From: Bacillota bacterium
GTDB lineage: Bacteria; Bacillota; Clostridia; Lachnospirales; Lachnospiraceae
Assembly (NCBI GenBank): GCA_023415475.1
Contig: JAEZKL010000091.1
Span: 1 to 5,839, forward strand
DNA: 5,839 nt
Direction of reading: 5' to 3'
Below, piece by piece: positions 1 through 4,879 of the stretch. Below the pieces are notes generated by a model, which worked only from the letters and a program-made list of their open reading frames with translations, was not told the DNA's origin and searched no databases. Each line of letters opens with the position of its first letter. The stretch's first letter is position 1. Made by a program: the position numbers and the translations under genes.

Positions 1-231
1 GGTGGTGGGAATGCGATATGGAGTTTTTAGCTGAATGGGCTTTTGAGGGCAACCCGAAATCATAGTAGGCGTTGACGGAAACCATAACCGTTATCAGCAT
101 GGCATATATAGTTCGTATATGAAGGTAAAGTGGACAATGAAAAGCCTAAAAGCAGCCTTTTCATCAGTCAATTTGAGTGGTACCGCGGATAACATTCGTC
201 TCAAGTATATATTATACTTGGGGCTTTTTTT
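1..231 (+). promoter_or_regulatory. T-box riboswitch (tryptophan-type), 5' end outside window
   Basis: This is the 3' part of a T-box leader, which binds uncharged tRNA and lets transcription continue when the matching amino acid is scarce. The conserved T-box core TGGTACCGCGG lies at 178-188. Antiterminator arms TTGAG (173-177) and CTCAA (200-204) flank it. Stem III is TGAAAAG (138-144) pairing with CTTTTCA (157-163); further hairpins are TGACGG/CCGTTA (73-78/88-93) and CATATA/TATATG (103-108/116-121). The 3' side of Stem I reads CTGAA-TGG-GCTTTTGAG, placing the specifier at TGG 36-38, the tryptophan codon. Another TGG at 19-21 would give the same specificity. Promoter and the 5' half of Stem I are missing. 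The T-box call is very secure; the tryptophan assignment is good but inferred from a partial Stem I and supported by the downstream transporter. Confidence 0.95.
198..231 (+). terminator. T-box regulated intrinsic terminator
   Basis: A 12-pair stem joins 198-209 to 213-224 around a 3-base loop and is followed by seven T residues (225-231). Its 5' arm shares CTCAA (200-204) with the antiterminator, so the two structures exclude each other. Uncharged tRNA should favour the antiterminator and allow transcription into trpX. Confidence 0.93.
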
Positions 232-361
232 ATTTCATAGAAAATTACTTCCTATGAAAAAAATCCCTCCGGGCAGGATACGCACCACGCTTGACAGGCC
301 ACGAATGGCGAGAACGAAATAATTTGATAGCCGCAAGGGGCGGCAGAATGGGAGGATATGT
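232..361 (+). other. structured leader between T-box terminator and trpX
   Basis: This stretch is transcribed only on readthrough of the T-box. It holds three short perfect inverted repeats: TTTCATAG/CTATGAAA (233-240/252-259), GCCA-CGAA-TGGC (298-309) and GCCGC-AAGGG-GCGGC (330-344). The last ends five bases before the trpX ribosome site. A TTGACA box lies at 291-296, but no convincing -10 follows. The 22-codon frame opening at ATG 254 has no ribosome site and is not called. The function of the repeats is unknown; mRNA stability or spacing is possible. Confidence 0.45.
350..355 (+). promoter_or_regulatory. trpX ribosome binding site
   Basis: GGGAGG lies six bases before ATG 362. It fixes the trpX start and sits just downstream of the GC-rich hairpin at 330-344. 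Confidence 0.85.
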
Positions 362-1354
362 ATGAAGAAATTAGTAACAATCGTATTAGTAATCGCCATG
401 GCAATGAGTATGATGACAGGTTGTGGGGCGAAGGAGGACGGCAAGATAACAATCGGTATTGGACAGTTCGCAGAGCATGGTTCACTGGATAACTGTAGAG
501 AAGGCTTCCTGGCAGGACTTGCTGAGGCTGGTTATGTGGAGGGCGAGAACCTGGAGGTATTATTTGAAAATGCTCAGGCAGATACCGGAACTGCAGGACA
601 GATCGCTAATAATTTTGTATCCAACAAGGCAGACCTGATATGTGCAATTGCAACTCCTATGGCACAAAGTGCTTTCGGTGCGGCAAAGAATACCGATATA
701 CCCGTTATTTTTACCGCAGTAACCGATCCGATCTTAGCAGAGCTTGCGAAGGCAGACGGAACACCGAATGGCAATACAACCGGTACCAGCGACAAACTCC
801 CCGTAGAGAAACAGCTTGAGATGATCCGCAAGGTTTTACCTGAGGCAAAGACCATCGGCATTATGTACAGCACCAGTGAGGTTAACTCGGTATCCGCAAT
901 TGAGGAATATAAGGCAGCTGCCGGCAACTATGGCTTTGAAATTGTAGAAAGCGGTATTTCGACGACGGCAGATATTCCGTTGGCAGCAGATAATTTATTA
1001 GAGAAAGTAGATTGTGTCAATAACTTAACCGATAACACAGTGGTAAGCTCCCTACCGGTTATCCTTGAGAAAGCAGCAGCGAAGAACATTCCTGTATTCG
1101 GCAGTGAAGTAGAACAGGTGAAGATAGGATGCCTTGCTACCGTAGGACTTGATTATTATGATCTTGGTATGCAGACCGGTGCGATGGCTGCTCAGGTATT
1201 AAAGGGAGAGAAGAAAGCAAGCGAAATTAACTTTGAGGTTATCGAAGAAGCATCCTTCTATGGAAATACTGAAGTAGCAAGTAATCTGGGTATTACCCTG
1301 CCGGAAGATTTGGTTAGCAGTGCGAAGGAAATGTTTGATGAGATTACTCAGTAA
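362..1354 (+). CDS. trpX: ABC transporter substrate-binding lipoprotein, probable tryptophan binder TrpX
   Basis: This 330-residue protein is an extracytoplasmic binding protein of the ABC_sub_bind family (PF04392 type), which captures a ligand outside the cell and delivers it to the membrane permease. Residues 1-20 are a lipoprotein signal: a KK start, a hydrophobic core and lipobox M18-T-G-C21, so mature Cys21 should be lipidated. Two periplasmic-binding-like lobes follow. Family landmarks are an N-lobe starting KITIGI near 28, VTDP at 120-123, NTTG at 138-141, PEAKTIGIMYS at 160-170 and the C-lobe GLDYYDLG near 262-269. The length is normal for the family. The start has a GGGAGG ribosome site. 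It contains no tryptophan. It is first of three genes encoding a complete ABC importer behind a TGG-type T-box, which is the basis for calling tryptophan as substrate; ligand identity is inferred from context, not from pocket residues. A related aromatic compound remains possible. Confidence 0.88.
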   Translation: MKKLVTIVLVIAMAMSMMTGCGAKEDGKITIGIGQFAEHGSLDNCREGFLAGLAEAGYVEGENLEVLFENAQADTGTAGQIANNFVSNKADLICAIATPMAQSAFGAAKNTDIPVIFTAVTDPILAELAKADGTPNGNTTGTSDKLPVEKQLEMIRKVLPEAKTIGIMYSTSEVNSVSAIEEYKAAAGNYGFEIVESGISTTADIPLAADNLLEKVDCVNNLTDNTVVSSLPVILEKAAAKNIPVFGSEVEQVKIGCLATVGLDYYDLGMQTGAMAAQVLKGEKKASEINFEVIEEASFYGNTEVASNLGITLPEDLVSSAKEMFDEITQ

Positions 1355-1399
1355 GACAGCGGATTGAATTTGACTAATGTATTTTATGTTAAAAGAGTT

Positions 1400-1457
1400 G
1401 GCTCCTATAGACCTTCATTCTTGTTCTTAGGATTATGGGATGAAGGTTGTAGGAGTC
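1400..1457 (+). repeat. long imperfect hairpin between trpX and trpY
   Basis: The 5' arm at 1400-1418 (GGCTCCTATAGACCTTCAT) pairs with 1440-1457 (ATGAAGGTTGTAGGAGTC) apart from a small internal bulge and some G-T pairs, leaving a 21-base loop. No T-run follows, so it is not a normal terminator. A stem between the binding-protein gene and the permease gene could protect the upstream mRNA or slow transcription, giving more TrpX than TrpY; that role is inferred. Confidence 0.7.
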
Positions 1458-1484
1458 ATCAAATTAGTTTTAGGAGGTAAGATA

Positions 1485-2381
1485 ATGGGGTTTTTAGTAG
1501 CATTTATACTTGGTGTATTGGAGGAGGGACTTCTTTATGCGATCATGGCACTTGGTGTCTATATCACCTATAAGATTCTGGACTTTCCGGATTTATCCGT
1601 AGACGGGACCTTTCCGCTGGGAGGCTCCATTACAGCGGTCCTTATTATCGCAGGAGTTCCACCGATACTTACCCTTTTTATTGCTTTCCTATTCGGTGCG
1701 GTTGCAGGAATACTAACCGGTCTCATTCATGTGAAGCTAAAGGTGCGGGATCTTCTTTCGGGTATTATCATGATGACAGCATTATATTCCTTGAATTTGA
1801 GAATAGCAGGAAAAGCCAATGTCGCAATCTTTACAAAGGAAACCATTTTTGATAATGCGTTTTTGGATAAGAATATTCCCGTGGCTTTGAAAGAATATAT
1901 AACCTTAATAATCCTTTTTATCATTGTAGTTATTATGAAGCTGCTATTAGATCTGTATCTTAAGACCAAGTCAGGATACCTGTTAAGAGCGGTAGGAGAT
2001 AATGATACTCTGGTAACCTCTCTGGCGAAGGATAAAGGGTTTGTTAAGATTGTCGGTCTTGCTATTGCCAATGCCTTTGTGGCTCTGGCCGGCTGTATCT
2101 ATACACAGAAGAGTGGATTTTTCGAGATCTCCTCCGGTACAGGTACGATCGTAATCGGATTGGCCAGTGTTATAATCGGAACCAATGTGTTTAAGCAGGT
2201 CACCTTTTTTAAAGCAACGACGGCAGTAATCGTCGGATCGATTATTTATAAGCTGTGTGTAGCTTTGGCAATATGGGCCGGTATGGCTGCCTCTGACTTA
2301 AAGCTAATTACTGCAGTTTTATTCCTGATTATACTTGTGGTTAGTAATGAGCGTAAAAGGAGGGTGAAAGCCAATGATTGA
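1485..2381 (+). CDS. trpY: ABC transporter permease, probable tryptophan transporter TrpY
   Basis: This 298-residue integral membrane protein is of the BPD_transp_2 (LivH/RbsC-like) family and forms the channel of the importer. About eight hydrophobic segments are visible, roughly at residues 13-31, 45-58, 60-82, 91-107, 138-158, 188-206, 220-234 and 245-290 (the last probably two). A cytoplasmic loop near 165-190 carries AVGDND...LAKDKG, the family's coupling region for the ATPase. The C-terminal tail is basic (ERKRRVK). The frame is open from ATG 1440, but that codon lies inside the hairpin at 1400-1457 and lacks a ribosome site. ATG 1485 has AGGAGG at 1472-1477, seven bases upstream, and is preferred. 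Its end overlaps trpZ by eight bases, indicating coupled translation. Its only tryptophan is Trp264. Substrate is inferred from the operon. Confidence 0.88.
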   Translation: MGFLVAFILGVLEEGLLYAIMALGVYITYKILDFPDLSVDGTFPLGGSITAVLIIAGVPPILTLFIAFLFGAVAGILTGLIHVKLKVRDLLSGIIMMTALYSLNLRIAGKANVAIFTKETIFDNAFLDKNIPVALKEYITLIILFIIVVIMKLLLDLYLKTKSGYLLRAVGDNDTLVTSLAKDKGFVKIVGLAIANAFVALAGCIYTQKSGFFEISSGTGTIVIGLASVIIGTNVFKQVTFFKATTAVIVGSIIYKLCVALAIWAGMAASDLKLITAVLFLIILVVSNERKRRVKAND

Positions 2382-3147
2382 GTTGATTAATATCAATAAA
2401 TATTACAATTCAGGAACCGTCAACGAGATGTGTCTGTTCAAGGATTTTAACCTGACCGTAGCGGATGGTGAGTTCGTGTCCGTTGTTGGAAGTAACGGCT
2501 CCGGGAAGACCTCTCTGCTAAATATAATTTGTGGTAGTATTCCTGTTGACAGCGGAGCCATCCGAATTGGCGGGGCGGATATTACCTGCATGCCGGAATT
2601 CAAGAGGCAGAGAAGAATTGGAAGAGTATATCAGAATCCTGCCATGGGTACCTGCCCATCGATGACAATCTTAGAGAATATGTCATTGGCGGATAATAAG
2701 GGCCAAAGCTTTAATCTAGCCAGAGGTACGAATAAGAAACGAGTGGAATTTTACCGGGAAAGCCTGCATTCTTTGAATCTCGGACTGGAGGATAAGCTTC
2801 ATGTGCCGGTCGGATCCCTGTCGGGAGGTCAGAGGCAGGCGATGGCATTATTAATGGTAACTATGACACCGATTGAATTCCTGATTCTGGATGAGCATAC
2901 GGCGGCCCTGGATCCGAAGACAGCTGAGCTGATCATGCAGTTAACCGATCAGGTAGTGAAGGAGAAGAAGCTTACCACGATCATGGTAACTCATAATCTT
3001 CGCTATGCTGTGGAATACGGCAGCAGGCTGATTATGATGCATCAGGGTGAGATGGTCATTGATAAGGCGGGAGAAGAGAAGCGGTCGGTTCAAATAGACG
3101 CTATTCTTGACAAATTCAATGAGATCAGTATCGAGTGTGGCAACTAG
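2374..3147 (+). CDS. trpZ: ABC transporter ATP-binding protein, probable tryptophan transporter TrpZ
   Basis: This 257-residue cytoplasmic ATPase powers the TrpXY importer (COG1101-like). All nucleotide-binding motifs are intact: Walker A GSNGSGKT at 39-46, Q-loop Gln87 in RVYQNP, signature LSGGQ at 149-153, Walker B LILDE at 170-174 with catalytic Glu174, D-loop ALD near 178-180, and the switch His207 in VTHN. The Walker B continues as DEHTAALDP, a form usual in this subfamily. The start ATG 2374 has AAGGAGG at 2357-2363, ten bases upstream, and overlaps the trpY stop region by eight bases. The length is normal. No tryptophan occurs in the protein. It is the last gene of the operon; a nested hairpin follows at 3182-3246. 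The ATPase call is certain; its substrate comes from the T-box and neighbours. Confidence 0.92.
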   Translation: MIELININKYYNSGTVNEMCLFKDFNLTVADGEFVSVVGSNGSGKTSLLNIICGSIPVDSGAIRIGGADITCMPEFKRQRRIGRVYQNPAMGTCPSMTILENMSLADNKGQSFNLARGTNKKRVEFYRESLHSLNLGLEDKLHVPVGSLSGGQRQAMALLMVTMTPIEFLILDEHTAALDPKTAELIMQLTDQVVKEKKLTTIMVTHNLRYAVEYGSRLIMMHQGEMVIDKAGEEKRSVQIDAILDKFNEISIECGN

Positions 3148-3181
3148 GTGGTTAATGTATATACTTCAATTAAACAATGTC

Positions 3182-3252
3182 AGCTTCCTATATAGATGGA
3201 CTAAGGGACCGGTAAGTGATTTGCGTTCCCTATCTGATAGGAAGCTTTTATT
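3182..3252 (+). terminator. nested hairpin at end of trpXYZ, probable terminator
   Basis: AGCTTCCTAT (3182-3191) pairs perfectly with ATAGGAAGCT (3237-3246). Inside, AGAT (3194-3197) pairs with ATCT (3232-3235), and AGGGA (3204-3208) with TCCCT (3227-3231). A short T-rich tail (TTTTATT) follows from 3246. The large 45-base interior and modest T-run make it a weaker or atypical terminator, but its place after trpZ supports the role. Confidence 0.6.
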
Positions 3253-3382
3253 CGACTTTTAAGAGGAGGAGGAGATACTGTTGACATGCGTAAATGCTGG
3301 ATTTTTCTATGAGAAATAGATTTATATACATATATTATGAAAACATATACAATATTTCATATTATTTTATTTATAATTGTTC
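3247..3382 (+). other. intergenic stretch with orphan ribosome site and AT-rich segment
   Basis: A strong purine run GAGGAGGAGGAG (3263-3274) sits eight bases before TTG 3281, which opens only a 12-codon frame ending at TAG 3317-3319. ATG 3286 opens an 8-codon frame. The TTGACA at 3281-3286 could also be a -35 box, but the best -10 18 bases on, TTCTAT, is poor. Bases 3320-3382 are very AT-rich and hold the inverted repeat TATGAAA/TTTCATA (3336-3342/3355-3361). I see no gene here that I can support. Confidence 0.4.
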
Positions 3383-3410
3383 TTGCAAAAGGGTTATTCT
3401 ATGATATACT
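3383..3410 (+). promoter_or_regulatory. folT promoter
   Basis: TTGCAA (3383-3388) and TATACT (3405-3410) are separated by 16 bases, a good sigma-A type promoter, preceded by a very AT-rich region that could act as an UP element. Transcription should begin near 3417, just before the riboswitch. Confidence 0.75.
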
Positions 3411-3431
3411 TAGGTTACAAAAAATAATAGA

Positions 3432-3529
3432 AGCAGAGTAGAAGCATGTGCGTTAAGTGCTGGGTGAACAGGGAGTTGTCATCCGGACGAAAAGGATATC
3501 TTGCGGTACATGGTTCGCATCCCGCTGCT
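3432..3529 (+). ncRNA. tetrahydrofolate (THF) riboswitch
   Basis: This is a THF riboswitch aptamer (RF01831 type), which senses reduced folates. The closing stem is AGCAG (3432-3436) with CTGCT (3525-3529). Conserved strands are AGAGTAGA (3435-3442), GCGTTAAGTG (3450-3459), the TGAACAGGGAGTTGTCA segment around 3464-3481, GCGGT (3503-3507) and GCATCC (3517-3522). The P2 helix is CATGT (3445-3449) with ACATG (3508-3512). The match to the family pattern is recognised from memory. The downstream gene is a folate transporter S component, the classic target. No terminator is obvious between aptamer and gene, so translational control is more likely; folate binding should lower folT expression. Confidence 0.93.
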
Positions 3530-3606
3530 ACAGTAAGGTAATCAAATATTGAAAAGGCATATTGATATGTGGACATCCATATTATCCTATGCTCTATTTG
3601 ATTTTA

Positions 3607-3639
3607 TCTCTTCTTGTAGTAAAAGGTCTGCAAAGGAGG
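3607..3639 (+). promoter_or_regulatory. folT ribosome site with possible sequestering strand
   Basis: AAAGGAGG (3632-3639) lies nine bases before ATG 3649 and decides the folT start. TCTCTTCTTG (3607-3616) can pair with CAAAGGAGG (3631-3639) through Watson-Crick and G-T pairs with one bulged base, across a 14-base loop. This could be the off-state of a translational switch driven by the upstream riboswitch. The ribosome site is certain; the sequestering helix is a weak inference. Confidence 0.5.
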
Positions 3640-3648
3640 TAATTTTTT

Positions 3649-4227
3649 ATGACCAAATTTACAGCATTTTTCAAGTCATCTTATCAGGAGTTAAAAAGTA
3701 TAAGATGTATCACCCTCATATCAATGCTGGGAGCGGTATCAATAGTGTTAGGCAGTCTAGTGTTCATGGTAGGCGATTTTCTAAAGGTTGGTTTCAATTT
3801 CCTTCCTAACGAATTCGTATATTACCTATTCGGGCCTGTCGTAGGAGTTGTGTACGGGGCGACGCTGGACCTCCTGACCTTTATTGTAAGACCAACAGGA
3901 CCTTTCTTCTTCGGGTTCACCTTAAGTGCAATAATTACGGGCTTCCTTTATGGAGTGATTCTCTACAAGAGACCCTTAAGCCTGAAAAGAATTCTTGTAG
4001 CTAATCTGGTTCAGCTTGTAGTGATTCATTTATTACTGAACACTTATTGGTTAACCATGCTTTACGGCTATAATTTCATTGCAATACTTCCGCTGCGAGC
4101 TCTGAAGGCTCTCATTATGCTGCCGGTGGAGACGATTATGCTATATATGGTAATCAAGGGTGTGGAAGCAAGCGGAGTAATTGGTTGGCTGTTTCCGGGA
4201 AAGCAAGCAAATATAACGAGTAAGTAA
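3649..4227 (+). CDS. folT: ECF transporter S component for folate, FolT
   Basis: This 192-residue membrane protein is a substrate-specific S component of an energy-coupling factor (ECF) vitamin importer. It binds folate and docks onto the shared module of EcfA, EcfA' and EcfT. About six hydrophobic segments are visible: near 20-43, 54-72, 75-81 leading into 86-106, 113-134, 138-148 and 151-172. FolT-like landmarks are the FGPVVGVVYGATLDLL run at 61-76, RPTGPFFFGFTLSAIITG at 81-98 with YG at 101-102, and RALKALIMLPVET at 150-162. Size is normal. The first helix has small residues in the ML-GAVSIVLG stretch, where S components contact EcfT. No A or T genes lie nearby, so it is a solitary S component that must use an ECF module encoded elsewhere (group II). 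The THF riboswitch upstream makes folate the best substrate call. Confidence 0.9.
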   Translation: MTKFTAFFKSSYQELKSIRCITLISMLGAVSIVLGSLVFMVGDFLKVGFNFLPNEFVYYLFGPVVGVVYGATLDLLTFIVRPTGPFFFGFTLSAIITGFLYGVILYKRPLSLKRILVANLVQLVVIHLLLNTYWLTMLYGYNFIAILPLRALKALIMLPVETIMLYMVIKGVEASGVIGWLFPGKQANITSK

Positions 4228-4230
4228 TAG

Positions 4231-4311
4231 AGCCATGAGCTTATGAAGTAATCTCAGGTGATGGATGGTAGAATCTGTTGCCTGAGTTTAATCATGAGCT
4301 CCGGGCTTTTT
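4231..4311 (+). terminator. intrinsic terminator after folT
   Basis: A long stepped stem lies four bases after the folT stop. AGCC (4231-4234) pairs with GGCT (4304-4307), GAGCTTATGA (4237-4246) with TCATGAGCTC (4292-4301), and CTCAGG (4253-4258) with CCTGAG (4281-4286), around a 22-base loop. A TTTTT run (4307-4311) follows. It ends the riboswitch-folT unit. Confidence 0.88.
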
Positions 4312-4354
4312 CTGATTAGCGGAGACAATTAGAAGAGCCTGTTTATGAAACCCC

Positions 4355-4383
4355 TTGACAAACAGCAGGAATATGAAGAAAAT
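4355..4383 (+). promoter_or_regulatory. probable promoter for the MIF-like gene
   Basis: A consensus TTGACA (4355-4360) is followed 17 bases later by GAAAAT (4378-4383), four of six matches to the -10 box. It lies between the folT terminator and the next gene, where a promoter is needed. The expected leader is about 25 bases. Confidence 0.6.
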
Positions 4384-4415
4384 AATCATAGTGTGAATAT
4401 GAAAGGAGTTATAGC

Positions 4416-4760
4416 ATGCCGTATATCAATGTGAAAACCAATATGGAGGTTGTTAAGGAGCAGAAGGAGATTGTAAAACAAAAATTAGGCAAGGCAATTG
4501 AATTGATACCCGGTAAGAGTGAGGATTGGCTGATGGTTGCCATTGATGATAATACCGCACTCTATTTTAAAGGAAAGGCAGACATGCCTATTGCCTTTGT
4601 AGAAGTAAAGATCTTTGGAAGTGCGACTGCGGAGGCATATCAGCTCGCAACAGCCCAGATAACTCGTATTTTGAATGAGGAATTACGGATTGCACCGGAC
4701 CAGATATTTGTGGCTTATTCCGAGATAGAGCATTGGGGATGGAATGGGATTAACTTCTAG
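4416..4760 (+). CDS. MIF/tautomerase-superfamily protein
   Basis: This 114-residue protein is a bacterial homologue of macrophage migration inhibitory factor (PF01187), a small trimeric beta-alpha-beta protein with keto-enol tautomerase activity. Removal of the start Met would expose Pro2, the catalytic base. Aligning by eye with human MIF, Lys34 (in PGKSEDW) matches the active-site lysine, Ile66 the pocket isoleucine, Tyr101 the pocket tyrosine, and the C-terminal WGWNG echoes the GWNNSTF segment. The LRIAPDQIFVAYSE stretch (90-103) matches LRISPDRVYINYYD. The CxxC oxidoreductase motif of mammalian MIF is absent (MPIA at the equivalent place). Length matches MIF exactly. AAAGGAG (4402-4408), seven bases upstream, sets the start. 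The gene appears monocistronic. Family is sure; the bacterial substrate is unknown, and I assign no symbol. Confidence 0.92.
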   Translation: MPYINVKTNMEVVKEQKEIVKQKLGKAIELIPGKSEDWLMVAIDDNTALYFKGKADMPIAFVEVKIFGSATAEAYQLATAQITRILNEELRIAPDQIFVAYSEIEHWGWNGINF

Positions 4761-4765
4761 ATAGG

Positions 4766-4790
4766 AGCCACCTGAATTAGTTTAGTGGCT
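4766..4790 (+). other. short hairpin abutting the pfp promoter
   Basis: AGCCAC (4766-4771) pairs with GTGGCT (4785-4790) around a 13-base loop, six bases after the MIF-like stop. No T-run follows, so termination would be weak. Its last base is the first base of the -35 box at 4790. It may be a poor terminator or an operator-like site. Confidence 0.4.
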
Positions 4791-4819
4791 TGACTAACTA
4801 TGTAAATACATGTTAAAAT
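4790..4819 (+). promoter_or_regulatory. pfp promoter with extended -10
   Basis: TTGACT (4790-4795) is followed after 18 bases by TAAAAT (4814-4819), preceded by TGT (4811-4813), an extended -10. This is the strongest-looking promoter in the window and fits a highly expressed glycolytic gene. The expected leader is about 55 bases. Confidence 0.8.
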
Positions 4820-4879
4820 GGGTTAATGATGTACTTGTGTTATGAATGAATATATCAACCCTTATAAGGAGGAAACAAA

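Noticed and set aside
291..320. TTGACA as an internal promoter for trpX
   Set aside because: No -10 better than three of six matches lies at 16-19 bases, so a T-box-independent promoter cannot be supported.
119..322. Open frame of 67 codons on the + strand
   Set aside because: It runs through the T-box core and terminator, has no ribosome site at its start and no recognisable protein.
254..322. Possible 22-residue leader peptide after the T-box
   Set aside because: No ribosome site precedes ATG 254, the codon set is not enriched in tryptophan, and the start lies within a hairpin arm.
574..927. 117-codon frame on the - strand inside trpX
   Set aside because: It is antisense to a clear lipoprotein gene, with no ribosome site or family resemblance; a shadow frame.
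1440..1484. Upstream start of trpY at ATG 1440
   Set aside because: It sits in the 3' arm of the hairpin without a ribosome site, whereas ATG 1485 has AGGAGG at proper spacing.
1727..2071. 114-codon frame on the - strand inside trpY
   Set aside because: Antisense shadow of a membrane protein gene with no independent signals.
3281..3310. TTGACA/TTCTAT as a second folT promoter
   Set aside because: The -10 matches only three of six positions and a better promoter lies at 3383-3410.
3549..3809. 86-codon frame on the + strand overlapping the folT start
   Set aside because: It begins in the riboswitch leader without a ribosome site, overlaps folT in another frame and resembles no family.
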